Source: Rhynchosporium graminicola (Eukaryota; Ascomycota; Leotiomycetes; Helotiales; Ploettnerulaceae). Taken from it: a stretch of 64,000 bases of DNA. Below are positions 26,917 through 38,588 of this stretch, one piece after another. A model generated the notes under the pieces. It was given only the letters and a program-made list of their open reading frames with translations. It made no database searches and was not told the DNA's origin. Every line of letters begins with the position of its first letter. Position 1 is the stretch's first letter. The position numbers were made by a program, and so were the translations under genes. Location: positions 30,338-94,337 of the forward strand of contig FJUW01000093.1 of NCBI GenBank assembly GCA_900074885.1. The letters are read 5' to 3'.

Positions 26917-27084
26917 CATAAGTAGAGTTTAGGGGCCCCTTTTTATATATATACTTCCCTTCTCTCTCTACTTCTTCACTCCTTAGTTATAGATTCTCAA
27001 GTGATTCTTACTACTTCATATTTATAGTAATATGAGGTCTTATTACTCAGGTAGTTTTGAGACCTTTCTAGAGCAAGCGTCATA
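26850..27084 (+). repeat. Gypsy-B 3' LTR
   Basis: 235 bp, starts TATAATAACTAG (TGTGACGACTAG with five transitions) and ends CGTCATA; followed by TSD TTTAC. Confidence 0.92.
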
Positions 27085-27089
27085 TTTAC

Positions 27090-28251
27090 TAGCCGGCTTC
27101 GCACTTCCGCTACCTCCTTTCTTAGTATTAGGAGCAGACTTATTACTATATAAGGCTTATCCTGCTTTCTTTCTAGTAGAATCACTAGCTCTAGCTTTAT
27201 TAGTAATATTTTTAATCAGACTAATTAGGTTACTCCTGAGTTAGCCTTCTTATTCGTCTCTAGGTCGTTACTAGAAGAAACTCTTAAGAGAGAACGTTAT
27301 CTTTTAGCCTATATAGGCTACTTCTCTGAAACTGTAGTAATAAATATAATTAGATACTATACTAGAAGTAGAGCTATTATTAAAGTCTCTAATTTGATAA
27401 TTAAGAGCTTAAAAGCGATAATAAACTTCTCTAGGGAGTTGAAATCATTATACTAGAGCTTGACGTAATCTTATATAGCGTTATATACTAGTATATTACT
27501 ACCTCCTTCGTACTACGCCTATAAGGCCTCCTATATATCTAATATAGTAGTTTTACTAGTCATATACGCGAGAGGTCCGGCCTTATAATTCAACATAATT
27601 ACTAGCTTTATTTGACTCTCTCTAGACTCCTAATCTTACTACTTCTTAAGGGCTTTATTATCGACCTCGTCGTCCTATTCGTCTACCTCTTTAGGCACGT
27701 AGTCACGCGATTTAACGTTAAGAAACTTGCTAATTCTATTAGTTTTAGTAATATTTAGTACTTTATCTCTCTATTCCGTATAGTTCTCTCCTCCCTTAAG
27801 CTTATAGCTATCTACTAAGTTTAAGGACATAGAGCTACTTATCTTCTTACGTTTATACAGCTCTAGCGTAGTTATAGTAATAGGTTCCGATTCCGGGTCT
27901 TCCGGATCCTCTAGATAGTCCTAGGATATCGATTTAGCGTCTGCAAGGGGTAAATCGGGTATATTTTAAGTCCTAGGGACTTAGGTAGGTTCTGGCGCTA
28001 GCGCGGAAGACTCTATACCTCGAGATGCGATAATTTCGGAATCGTCGACTTTGACTACTATACGAGTACGAGTATTGAGTACTATACAGCTTGTTTGTAG
28101 TAAAGACTCTAAAGACTCTTCAATAGAGTTAGAGTTATCGGAGTATACTTCTTCGACTTCTTCCAATAATAGTAGTATAGGTGCAATAGCTAAAGAACTC
28201 TCTCTACTAGCACTCTGCGCGACTGTATTTACTATAGAAAGACGCGCTAGT
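27090..28251 (-). pseudogene. Copia-B gag remnant
   Basis: Minus-strand reading gives a gag C-terminal stretch S-N-K-S-A-P-N-T-K-K-G-G-S-G-S-A near 27.1 kb and charged, Ser-rich sequence upstream. Short open stretches occur on both strands (for example near 28.0-28.3 kb), but they look like chance openings in a degraded gag. It joins 17494 on the left after Gypsy-B removal and 30123 on the right after removal of the short LTR element; TSD TTAAC is at 28252-28256. Confidence 0.6.
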
Positions 28252-28256
28252 TTAAC

Positions 28257-28458
28257 TGTAACGACACAAGACTCAAGGCGGTATACAAGCAAGAATAAAC
28301 AAGTAGGGAGGCTAAGAGCGATCTTATATAGTCTAGTACGAAGGAAACAGAAAGATACAGAGCTCTGAAGGAGTCTGCACTTTCTATATATATAAGGAGG
28401 GTATGCCTAAGGCACTGATACTAGCCCGTATCTGCCACGTATACTATACGCTATCATA
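28257..28458 (-). repeat. Short LTR element, left LTR
   Basis: 202 bp; its first 70 or so bases match the Gypsy-A LTR closely, the middle differs (AGCTCTGAAGGAGTCTGCAC) and the end matches again. Confidence 0.9.
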
Positions 28459-28803
28459 TTACCCCCTTCTAAGATAAAGGCTCGCCCTCGAGCCTTGAAG
28501 AATCGAAGTAACTAAGGAAATAAGTAAGTATAAAACGCAGTTAAATATTAAGATAACCTTCCAAATTTCTATTAAACCGAAACTATAGATACTAATTTAG
28601 TACTGAGATTATCTCTTCTATAGAGGGAAACGTAATCTCTGGTAATTATAATACTAGGTTTTACTGAATAAGCGAGGCTAAGCGAGTGATTAAAATACTT
28701 GAAGGTTACGAAAGAAACGAAAGTCCAAATCGAATTCCAAAGAAGCTAAAAGATTAAGGAGAGTTAAATATCTTTATTAAGTAGATATAGAAAGTATTAA
28801 ATT

Positions 28804-29548
28804 AAAGGTTCTAGTAGAGAGAGGTTAATTCTGCCGAGGGGGATAAATTATACCGGGGTATAGGGATTACGAGTCGAATTCCGATAATTTCCGCTAAGGT
28901 AATAAGCTACTTCGTCCTAGCTTAAAAGTAAGGTTTTTCGCTATTAGAGCTACTTTCGGAAGGTTAAAGTCGGGTAAGAGGATAAAGGTTCTTTTCTAGT
29001 AGAAGGAGGTCGATTCTGCTGAGGGGGATAAATTATACCGGGGTATAGGGGTTACGAGTCGGATTCTAGTAATTTCCGCTAGGGTAATAAGTTACTTTAT
29101 CCTAGCTTAAAAGTAAGGTTTTTCGCTATTAGAGCTACTTTCGGAAGGTTAAAGTCGGGTAAGAGGATAAAGGTTCTTTTCTAGTAGAAGGAGGTCGATT
29201 CTGCTGAGGGGGATAAATTATACCGGGGTATAGGGGTTACGAGTCGGATTCTAGTAATTTCCGCTAGGGTAATAAGTTACTTTATCCTAGCTTAAAAGTA
29301 AGGTTTTTCGCTATTAGAGCTACTTTCGGAAAGTTGAAGTTAGGTGAGGGGATAATGAATATTTTCTAGTAGAAGGAGGTCGATTCTGCCGAGGAGGATA
29401 AATTATATCGGAGTATAGGAGTTATAAGTCGGATTCTGGTAATTTCCGCTAGGGTAATAAGCTACTTCGTCCTAGCCTAAAAGTAAGGTTTTTCGCTATT
29501 AGAGCTACTTTCGGAAGGTTAAAGTCGGGTAAGGGGATAATGAATATT
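28804..29548. repeat. Minisatellite, 4.0 copies of 185 bp
   Basis: The CTGCYGAGG landmark recurs at 28831, 29016, 29201 and 29386, each exactly 185 apart. Copies 2 and 3 are almost identical; 1 and 4 carry scattered transitions. No spacer-like variable parts, so it is not a CRISPR-type array. It lies inside the non-autonomous LTR element. Confidence 0.93.
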
Positions 29549-29915
29549 AGGGCTTATAGGGAAGTTTCCACCTAAAATTCGTCTGCTATTTTACTTCGTA
29601 CGCACGAAGGAACAAGTTTCGAAGTATCCGAGAGTGATTTCGCAGTAATACTAGTGCTTCTGAGGCTGAATTACGTTCAAATTCCTAGCTATCCGAGAGA
29701 TCTCTGGAATCTCGGCTCTTTTGAAAACCTAACTATCGAATTCGTAATTAATAGTACTAACTGTTTCCGTATGATTCCGAAGTATAAAAATCTAAGGTAA
29801 GTAGAGATAACTCAGCGAAGAGCTCCCTAATAGTCGAAGTCGTACGTCCGAATCGAGTTTTCTAAGTAAGATATTATTTAATAATATCCCCGGCGGTCTT
29901 AATCTTTCTGTTTAA

Positions 29916-30117
29916 TATAACGATATAAGACTTAAGGCGGTATATAAGTAAGAATAAATAAGTAGGAAGGCTAAGAGCGATCTTATATAGTCTAGTATAA
30001 AGGAAACAGAAAGATGCAGAGCTCTGAAGGAGTCTGCACTTTCTATATATATAAGGAGGGTATGCCTAAGGCACTGATACTGGCCCGTATCTGCCACGTA
30101 TACTATGCGCTGTCACA
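29916..30117 (-). repeat. Short LTR element, right LTR
   Basis: 202 bp, partner of 28257-28458; ends GCTGTCACA with the unmutated CA, followed by TSD TTAAC. Confidence 0.9.
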
Positions 30118-30122
30118 TTAAC

Positions 30123-30440
30123 TGAACTATACGCGTACTACTATACCTTGATCGGAAGCACGCAACTTGAATCTCTACCCTTTAGTACTAAGAAACAGTT
30201 CGACGCTTATTATTAAGAATCATAATACTACTGCTTCTTTGAGTACTACTCTACTTCTGGCTATCGGGGCTCATAACCTATAGTAAGGTTATATTAATCT
30301 TTAGAGTAAGGCATAGAGTAATTAAATGATATTAGTTATATTACAGTACTGATTACTATAGAGAGTTAACTAAAGGTATTATCTAGGAATATCCGCACGG
30401 ACTGTACACGTGACTATAGTCACCTGATCCATACCAAGAC
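30123..30440 (-). pseudogene. Copia-B gag start, leader and probable LTR end
   Basis: Minus-strand sequence below 30290 reads GGTTATGAGCCC, a leader-like sequence just after where the 5' LTR should stop, then a possible gag start M-S-P-D-S-Q-K. The matching LTR would lie outside the window to the left, so the LTR limits cannot be checked. The right border with Gypsy-C is approximate. Confidence 0.4.
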
Positions 30441-33400
30441 CCATATCCTCGCAACAATTATTATTCTTAATAGTAATATTAAGCTCTCTATAAGTAATAA
30501 GTTTATAACTATAATTTACGAAGAATAATATAACTTTTATTATTTCTATAATCGAGCTATTATATACGAACTCTATAAGTAGTAGTAGTTCTATCTAATT
30601 ATTTTATTAATAATTAATATAGTAGTATAAGTATACTTTAACTACTTAGTTTATTCTTTTATTTCTTCTATTAGTCTGAGGATAGAAAGCTATTAATAGT
30701 TTTCGTTTAGTCCCTAAGAACTCTATTAAAGTATTCTAGAACTTTAATATAAATGACTTATCTCGATCTGATATAATTTCTTCAGGTACTTTATACTTAG
30801 AGATTACTTTCTTAAGGTATACTTATACTAGGTATTCGGCTATAAGAGTAGATAAGACTAGTATTAAGATTATATATTTAATAAGTCTTTCTATAATAAT
30901 AAGTATTATATTATAGCTAACTCTTATAACTAGGTCCTTCGATAGCGGCAGTAGCCCTATAAAGTCTTATGATATCGATTTCTAAGATATTAGTAGTATT
31001 AGTACTATAATTATCTACTCATAAGATATATATCGAGAAGACTTATTCCTAATATAAGTATTATAGTTAGCTAGTACTTCTTTAATTACTTAGCGAAGTC
31101 CTTCCGACTAGTAGTTTCTTAAAATCCTTAGATATATTCTTCGTATCCCTTAGTATTTATACGCGGGAAGCTCGTATTATTCTATAATATATACTTATAC
31201 TAAGCTTAGCAGAAGTTAAACTTTCCTATTAACTTATATAATACTATTCTTAATTATATTCCTTATAATAAGTTCCTTAGTCTTATCTAAGGATATTTTA
31301 TCTTTCTTCTAAGCCTCTTTTAAGATATTATACTAAAGTCTCTTAATCTCTTACTTAATCGTAATAGCTTCTCGGATATTAGTAACTATATCTCTATTAT
31401 CTAGCTATCTAAGTAAAATAGTCTTATTATAGATCTTATTATCCTTATAACTTAGTAATCTACTTAGAGTATCTACTTATATATTATCTTTTCCTTATAT
31501 ATACTTAATAATTAAGTTAAAAGAAGTAAGTTCCTCTAACTATTAAGCTAATTAACGATTATCTAAGACCTTAGTAGTTATAAAAGTTCGAAGATTTATA
31601 TAGTTAGTATAGATAATAACTAGGAACTTAGCTCCTTATAAGTATATTTTCTAGTATTTAAGTACTTTAACGATTACTATAAGTTCTTTCTTATAGATAT
31701 TATAATTCTATTTAGCTAGAGATATTTTCTCTAAAAAGTAAGTAACTAGATATAGTTATCTTTCGTTATCTCGCTATAGATATACTACGCTAGTATAAGT
31801 ATTAGAGGTATCTATTTCTATTATACTTTCCTTTTTTTCGTCGAAACTATATAAGATTAGTTCTTTTATAAATTCTTTCTTAATTCTCTGAAACGCTTCC
31901 TTATACTAACTAGTCTAAGTAAAAGGAACGCTCTTCCTTATTAAGCTTATAAGTAGTTTGATAATCTTAGAATAATTTCTAATAAACTACTAGTAAAAGT
32001 TAGTAAAGCTTAATTATAATTATATATCCTTAATATTCTTTAGAGATTCTTATTCCTTTATAGCTCTAATTTTCTCCGAGTTAATACTTATCTCTCTTAA
32101 GTAAATAATATACTTTAGAAAAGTAACTTACTTAACTAAGAATTTATATTTCGATATCTTTAGTCTAGAATCTACTTTATATAATACTTCTATAACTTAA
32201 GTAATATAGCCTTAGTATACCTCGATAGTCTCTAAGTATACTAGGATATTATCTAAGTAATATATAGCGAATTTCTTAATAAAGTCCTTAAGAATATTAT
32301 TATTCTACTTTTAATATATAGCTAAAGTATTAGTTAAGCTAAATAATATTACTATATATTCCTATAGCCCTAAAGATAATATAAAAGTAGTCTTCTACTT
32401 ATATCCCTTCTTAATTCGGATTAAATTAAATATATTATATTAGTCTAACTAAGTATATATTTTTACTTTAGCTAGCTTATTCTATAGGTACTAAGTATTT
32501 AATCAAAAGTATATATCTTTTATAGTTATACTATTAATTATCTAATAATCTCTATAAGGTCTCCCTTTAGGATCTCTTACTTTCTTAACTACTAGTATAT
32601 TAATAGTATATAATAACTTAGATTTCCGAATCTATTCTTTCTTTATACTTAACTTCTAATACTCCTTAAGTATCCTTATAGTATTATAATTATAATAGCG
32701 AAGTTTCTTTATAATAAGTATAAATCTATCTTTAAAGTTTATTTTATAATCCTAAGGCTTATACTTAAGTAGAGCTCTTATATCCTGCGGATCCTCGAAT
32801 AGTTTCAAGAACTTCTTATATAGTTCGAGTAGCTACTTTTAAATATTATCTATCTAATTAGGATAATTTCTAAGTTCTATCTAACTAGGAACTTAACTTA
32901 ATTAGCTAGAGTCTATTAGTATTATTATTAAGAAAGTAGCGTTAGCCTCTCTTTTATTAGCTAGTTAATTACGTTTATATTTATAATTACTAAATATAAC
33001 TTTCTTAGTTATCTAGTCTACGCTAAGATTATAGTTATATTGCTATAACGTTTCTAATATAATATTATATTATCTAGTAAGTACTATATCGAAGTAGAGT
33101 ATTTCTTTATATCTATTAATAACTATCTTTATTCCTCTTATCTTTCTACGGACTTATCTATCTAATCTAGTGCTTTTTCTATCTAATAAGATAAGATAAT
33201 ATAGTTTCAGGTTAATAATAATAGGAATATTCTATTTCTCGATAAAGGCCGGGTTTATAAAGCGTCTTATAGCTCTTAAATTAATAAGTACTTTTATCTT
33301 AATATTATCTATTATAACTAGTAAGATTAACTAATCGAACTCTCTAGTAGTAGTAAGCTCTAGGTATAATAGTTCTATTATAGAGTAATCACGTGCTTCT

Positions 33401-35850
33401 TTAATAATTCTCCTTATTATTTCGTTTAACTAAGTCCTAAGGCCGGGTTCGTAAGTAATTAAGATATAAGGTATATAGTAGTAGAAGTTAGCTTATCTTT
33501 AAATAAGATCTAGTATTATTCTCTAATAAGTAGCTAGTTCTAATAAGTATTATCTTCTCTGCTAATAGCGTTCCTCTTCTATTTCTTTAATAATAGCTCA
33601 AGTATCTTTAATTCGAAGGAACTAATTTAATTATTCGAATTCCTTTAGTTCAGATTCTCCTTCGAGATTAGCTATATAATAATCTAGTCGTTCCTTAATA
33701 TCTATTATATTTTCTTAGAATATAATAGTAATAGTATTATAATAAGTAATAATATAATCTATACTCGGGTTAAGTATATTATAAGTTCGATAATATTCTA
33801 TAAAATTAGTCTTAATTCTATTATAAGCTTATATTCTTCTTCTATTATTATGATTTCGGAGAGTCTAGTTCTTATTATTATATAGAAGATTATTATATAG
33901 ATAGTTTCTTTTATTTATAATACTCTAGCTTTCTTAGTCTTTATCTAGAAGTTTAACTAAGTTCTCTTCGAATTCTTCGCTAGATTTATAAGCTATAAAG
34001 TCCTGCGAACTCTGTTCTGCGCTAGAAGCTTCTCGGTAATCTAGCTTCCTTTCTACTAGTCCGAATTCTCTCTTAAGTTTATTCTAGAGTTTTTCTTCTT
34101 ACTTCTTCTTCTAAGAATAAATATATATAAGGTATCCTAGCTTATTATATATATAGTAAAAACCTTTCTCTTAATATTTATCTTTCTTAGCTTAGCCCTT
34201 AGATCCTCTCTCTACTTTAATTATTTCTATTAAGTTATAGTAATTATATTTATTATTTAGGTAAAGTTAGAAATTTCTCTAATACTTATTATATTATTAT
34301 AGAAATTAAGGTTTCTAGAGGTAAGTAAGCATAAAATATCTTCCTTTTTCTTTCGCTTATTCCTAGATTTATTTATTAATAGTAATAGACGATTTAATTA
34401 AGTCCTCTAAGTTATCTAGTTTATTAATCCTAGAGAGCTTATCCTTAATATAGTCTTTAAGGCCTTAGTAGTATTAAGCTCTTAATCTACTATTAATCTA
34501 GTCTAACTATATATAATAGTAATAGAACTTAATAGTATATTTATAAATAGATCCTTACTATCGAATTCCGAGTAAATACTTCTTAGCTTATTCTTTCTTA
34601 TTAGGGTCTCTAAAGACTTCTTTAATAATAATAATAAAGCTTATAATAGTTCGAAAGATAATCTGACTTTTTTCAGTTATAGTAATAGAATAAGCCCTAG
34701 TTAAGTATCGATTAACTAAGTAATTACTTAAAGCTAGTTCGATCTAGTGAGTAATAGTATCATAGAGAAACGAAGTAATCTATAGTACTTTAAAGGAATC
34801 TGCTTCGAACTTATCTCTATTAAAAGTAAGGTATATTTAGTACTAAAGGATAAATTATCCTAAGTTATTATAGTTTCTATAATAAGTATTAGGCAAGTTA
34901 ACTTAGAGTAGAGTGACTTTATTAGTCTTCTCTATCTTACTAACTTAGGATCCTTCTCTTATAACTAATCCTTCTTTAGGAGCTATTTTATTCTTACTAA
35001 TAATACTTTAAGTAAAGTACTTAAAGTATAATATTCCTAGTTCTAACTAGTATACGGTATATAAGCTTATTAGTTAGTATTAGCTATAAAGTAAAGTAAA
35101 TAAGAAGTTCGGTTCTTAATTAGAATTAAGACGTTATAAGTAGGTATTAATTACTATATGAATTTAAGCACGAAGCTCCTATCTAATAGTAGAAGTGCTA
35201 GTCTTATATAGTATCTCCTTCTCTAGAGGGAGTCCTCTACCTAGGAGTCTTTCGATATGAAGTCCGATTTTATATCCTGGACTCCCGCTAAGTAAGACTC
35301 TATCACGTGATCCAAGATCACCTATAACTATAATATTATTATTACTACGATACAGGTAGGCTTATAGTACTAGTCGCTGATTTATATTATAATCGTATTA
35401 GTACTATTCTCCTAATAGTACTAACTCTCTCTTTAGTACTTAAACCCGTTTAGTACGTACTATATAGTGGTACTATCAGTATTCTGATGCTAAGACAGTT
35501 TTAGTGCTAAGAACCTTACCGGGTTCGTGACAGATAACTATTTAGTTACTAGCTCTCGAAATTATAGTAACTTCGTCGAAGGGTTATTAAGAAGTAATTA
35601 AGGGTCTAACGGAGTTCTTAAAAGAGGCATTTAGAATAAGATATAGAGCTAGTAAGTATAGACGTAACAAATAGATTACTATTAGAGAGATTAATAGAGC
35701 GTAATTAATCTAAAATTATTATTTATATAGTATTATATATATCTAAAGCATTTTATAAACAGAATCTAAACGTTTACTAATTACAGCCTACACGTACGCG
35801 ACGTGATTATTACTTTAATTAGAAGAGCTAGGACCTCATATAGTAGGTAG
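30441..35850 (-). mobile_element. Gypsy-C LTR retrotransposon remnant, minus strand
   Basis: Minus-strand landmarks: RT entry L-V-V-K-K-V-R-D-P-K-G-R-P-Y-R-D near 32.57 kb and RT active site F-A-I-Y-Y-L-D-N-I-L-V-Y near 32242-32270. Integrase should lie at 30.6-31.5 kb and gag above 33.9 kb. It is the most heavily RIPed stretch; both CA and TG are almost gone between 31 and 35 kb. I could not pair LTRs or a target duplication, so both borders are estimates. The last 600 bases (35.2-35.85 kb) are less AT-rich and may be LTR or another element. Confidence 0.65.
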
Positions 35851-36270
35851 CTAGTATAGCGTCGCAATTTTTTTTTCAGCGCTACCTATTTCTTGGCACC
35901 CATATGAGGTCAAATAGTAGGTCATGCGACCTACCATCTCGCCATTTTGCCAGACGGATGCACGCTTTTTAGGGACCAAATGCAACGGCCATGTGTTACC
36001 ACTTTCTGACGCCACTAGATCGCCCGAGCCCTGCGTAGGAGAAAGCACCCCCACCCCCACCATCGCAAATAAATTCAATTATTAACAAGATAACGCAAGA
36101 AATTCAAGGAGAGCCGATGAAGTATGGTTCGACGATGTTGTCCAATGCATAGCGGCGGGGCTTGGTGATTCGATGATGTTGAGGAACACTTAAAGCTAAG
36201 TTGGTGCGCTGGAAAGTTGATGGAAGGCTCGCCTCTGATTCCGAACCCCGACGACTTTTAATGTACTCAT
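35851..36270. other. Border of repeat block and 5' flank of the MFS gene
   Basis: Base composition changes here from RIPed to normal. GACCTCATAT (about 35831) and ATATGAGGTC (about 35901) form a short inverted repeat around a T-run, with AGTAGGT beside each arm. This could be a small element end, but no target duplication was found. No gene seen. Confidence 0.5.
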
Positions 36271-37890
36271 ATGATGGCTCGCGATCCAACACCTCATGAC
36301 GAGAAGTCCTCCCCAACGCCGCCAATTGAGTCTACGGACCTCGAAAATGCAACGCCTCACGATGTACAAGACAAAGATATTGCGATTGCAATTGTGGGAG
36401 AGCGAGGACAGGACGTCGACCCCGCGATGGAAGCTCGAGTAGTGCGGAAGATTGACTTACACTTAGTACCCGCAATGTTCTGCGGGTATGGGTTGGTTTA
36501 CTACGATAAAGTTTGTACAGTGTATGTTGAGATGTAAGTGATTATACTAACGTAAGTCAAGGCAATTCTAGGCAGTGCAGTGCTATTTGGCATGACCAAG
36601 GACCTCCATCTTACCCAAGTCGATACCTCAACTACCCCTCCTACATCCGATACCTCGCGCTTGAGTTGGGCTACATCGATGTTCTATTTTGGTATGCTTG
36701 CTGGATTGTATCCTATGACATTCGCACTGCAAAGATTCAGCATGGGCAGAATACTGGGGAGCGTAGTGTGCTTCTGGGCAATGATCTGTATGCTCACAGC
36801 TGCAGTGACTAGCTGGGAAGGCCTCTACGTTCAACGGTTCTTCCTGGGTTTTGTTGAAAGCATAATCCCGACTGGATTCATGTGTATTATTAGCTCTTTC
36901 TACACACAGCGGGAACAATCACTGAGGCAGAGCTGGTGGTTCTCTGCTACTGGTCTTTTCACGATCATAGGTGGGGGTCTAAACTATGGTTTCGGTCATA
37001 TCACTGGCGGGGCATTGAAACGATGGCAATATATCTACCTTCTTGCTGGCAGTCTGACATTTCTTTTTGGAATCGTCTGTTTCTTCATACCGGACTCTCC
37101 GGTTTCTGCCTGGTTCCTTACGCAAGACGAGAGAGTCGTTGCAACAGAACGACTGAGGCATGGCCAAACTGGTGTTCGATGCACCAAATTCAAGATCTCA
37201 CAGATCAAGGAATGCTTCCTGGACATCAAATTCTGGTTGGTTGCCCTGATGATGGCTTCTGCTTATACAGTCAATGGAGCTGTTAGTGGTTTCGGTCCCC
37301 TGATTGTGTCGACTTTTGGGTACTCGGTCCTGGACTCCATTCTGTTCCAATTTCCCCTTGGAGGCATCTGCCTAATTTTCATCCTCCTCACCGGATACTT
37401 GTCATCCCGCATCCCAAACATTCGGATCATCATGCTCGTTCTCTGCTGCTTTCCTGTGATAGGTGGCTGTGCCATGATCTGGAAATGTGATTGGTATCAT
37501 CGAGCTGCAGCACCTGTTGTTGGTTATTCAATCATTGGATTCTTTGGTCCCGTAGTGTCTTTGATAATCACCATTGGAATGGCCAATGTAGCGGGCCAGA
37601 CTAAGAAGTGCTTCATGGCAGCCACTATCTTCGTCGCTTATTGCGTAGGCAATATTGTGGGGCCGCAACTGATCAAATCGCAGACGAAGTCGAGGCATTA
37701 TCCAGAACTGTGGTTGGGGCTAATGATCTGCTACTGTGTCACCATAGTGTCTGCCCTTGTCCTGTATTTTGTTCTTGATCGGGAGAATAAGCGACGAGAA
37801 GCTTTGGAATTGAATGATTTGGACAGAGACAAGATGGCGTTCCAGGATCTCACTGATATGGAGAATCCTTACTTCAAGTATATGCTCTGA
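36271..37890 (+). CDS. MFS permease, Dal5/allantoate permease family
   Basis: Two exons, 36271-36510 and 36562-37890, joined over a 51-bp intron (GTTTGT...CAAG, branch ACTAAC), give about 522 residues. The splice restores Y-Y-D-K-A-I-L-G-S-A-V-L-F-G, the first-membrane-segment signature of fungal anion:cation symporters of the Dal5/Tna1 group. The protein has a polar N-terminus of about 65 residues, twelve likely membrane segments with a central loop, R-L-S-W-A and F-Y-F-G-M-L in segment 2, and a polar tail ending N-P-Y-F-K-Y-M-L. The family imports organic anions such as allantoate, ureidosuccinate or nicotinate at the plasma membrane; the substrate here cannot be told. A second ATG at 36274 is equally possible as start. 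Confidence 0.9.
36511..36561 (+). other. Intron of the MFS permease gene
   Basis: 51 bp, GTTTGT donor, TACTAACG branch site, CAAG acceptor. Reading through it hits TAA; a downstream TTCTAG acceptor would break the frame. Confidence 0.85.
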
Positions 37891-38588
37891 AAGATAGACG
37901 GGCGGCAAAGAAGTATCAGAAGCAGTGCAAATCATGTAGCTTTCCCCGGAAATTTGAGAAAGAATGCTTAGAGGACTATACATGCGATCTTTGTAAATCG
38001 CGCTTGAGAAGCGGGGGGTCTAAGGCCTGTTAACCACCTTTACAAAGAAACGTAGGCGAGTGCTTTGTCTGTCATATGGATAGATTTGCCAGTACCAACA
38101 ATGAAGTGGTAGTTTTGGCAGTGTTGGTATTTCCTTTCGCATATTGAATTGCTGTTTCTCAGATTCCAAGCAGCAATGGGTGTAGGTGGCCCTCGGGATG
38201 TCCGAGTCTTTGATTCCAACTCTCCCACCTTGGAACAGCTGCAATTATTAAGCCGGCCTCAACAACCTAGAACAGCGAGCCCGAAGTATCATGATCACAA
38301 GAAGAACAGTGTCTGAGACGGCCGTAACTGCATGAGTAATTCAAGAAAATTACACATTGGCTTCGGACCGATGTCCTTATTAGGACAAGCCCCCGTAACC
38401 GAGGCTCGCTATGTAAACTTCGCCTGGCTGCCCGCAGTAGCTGAGTTTCAAAACAACATTTCACGACGCCATAATTGTGGTCCAGTGGTGGCTTTCTGTG
38501 ACAATCACTCTCTATTTCTTGATATAAAGGTGGTGACTTCCTGCCGACTTCGAACATGGGTAAAGCTATTCCTCGAACTCGCAACATC
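37891..38588 (+). other. Intergenic, no gene seen
   Basis: Spacer between two plus-strand genes. Open stretches on both strands lack codon bias or recognisable motifs. It should hold the MFS 3' UTR and the oxidoreductase promoter. Confidence 0.6.

Larger units (their letters stand above)
17500..27084 (+). mobile_element. Gypsy-B LTR retrotransposon, plus strand, with assembly duplication
   Basis: Two 235-bp LTRs (17500-17734, 26850-27084) and TTTAC target duplications (17495-17499, 27085-27089) define the element. A polypurine tract CGGAGGGGGGAGTAG abuts the right LTR, so transcription is left to right. Order on the plus strand: gag (17.8-19.3 kb), protease (D-S-G-A-N at about 19.45 kb), RT, RNase H, integrase: the Gypsy order. 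A 3020-bp direct duplication around the N at 23896 inflates it; the likely true length is near 6.56 kb. Two more pieces of the same family start at 62183. Confidence 0.9.
28257..30117 (-). mobile_element. Non-autonomous LTR retrotransposon with internal minisatellite
   Basis: 1861 bp. Two 202-bp LTRs (28257-28458, 29916-30117) and a TTAAC target duplication (28252-28256, 30118-30122) bound it. LTR ends (TGTAACGACAC...GTCACA), the polypurine tract (AGAAGGGGGTAA on the minus strand) and the 3'-proximal internal sequence (TATCCGAGAGATCTCT, TCTTAATCTTT) match Gypsy-A, but there is no gag or pol. Instead the 1.46-kb inside holds a 4 x 185-bp tandem array. It is best explained as a deletion derivative that used Gypsy-A-type proteins in trans. 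TG and CA are kept more often than in Gypsy-A, so it is younger or less mutated. Confidence 0.85.

Noticed and set aside
27981..28368. Open frames of over 100 codons on both strands
   Set aside because: They overlap each other antisense, lie in degraded Copia-B gag, and have no motif; RIP patterns leave such chance openings.
28870..28900. GGTTACGAGTCGGATTC-like strings that resemble a tRNA T-arm
   Set aside because: They recur with the 185-bp unit and no acceptor or anticodon arms can be folded around them.
28804..29548. Could be a CRISPR-like array
   Set aside because: Units are 185 bp, contiguous and alike over their whole length, with no short repeat/unique spacer pattern; they lie within an LTR element.
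30441..35850. Paired LTRs for Gypsy-C
   Set aside because: I compared 30.1-30.6 kb with 35.1-35.8 kb and found only short shared words such as CACGTGA and GATCC; not enough to call LTRs.
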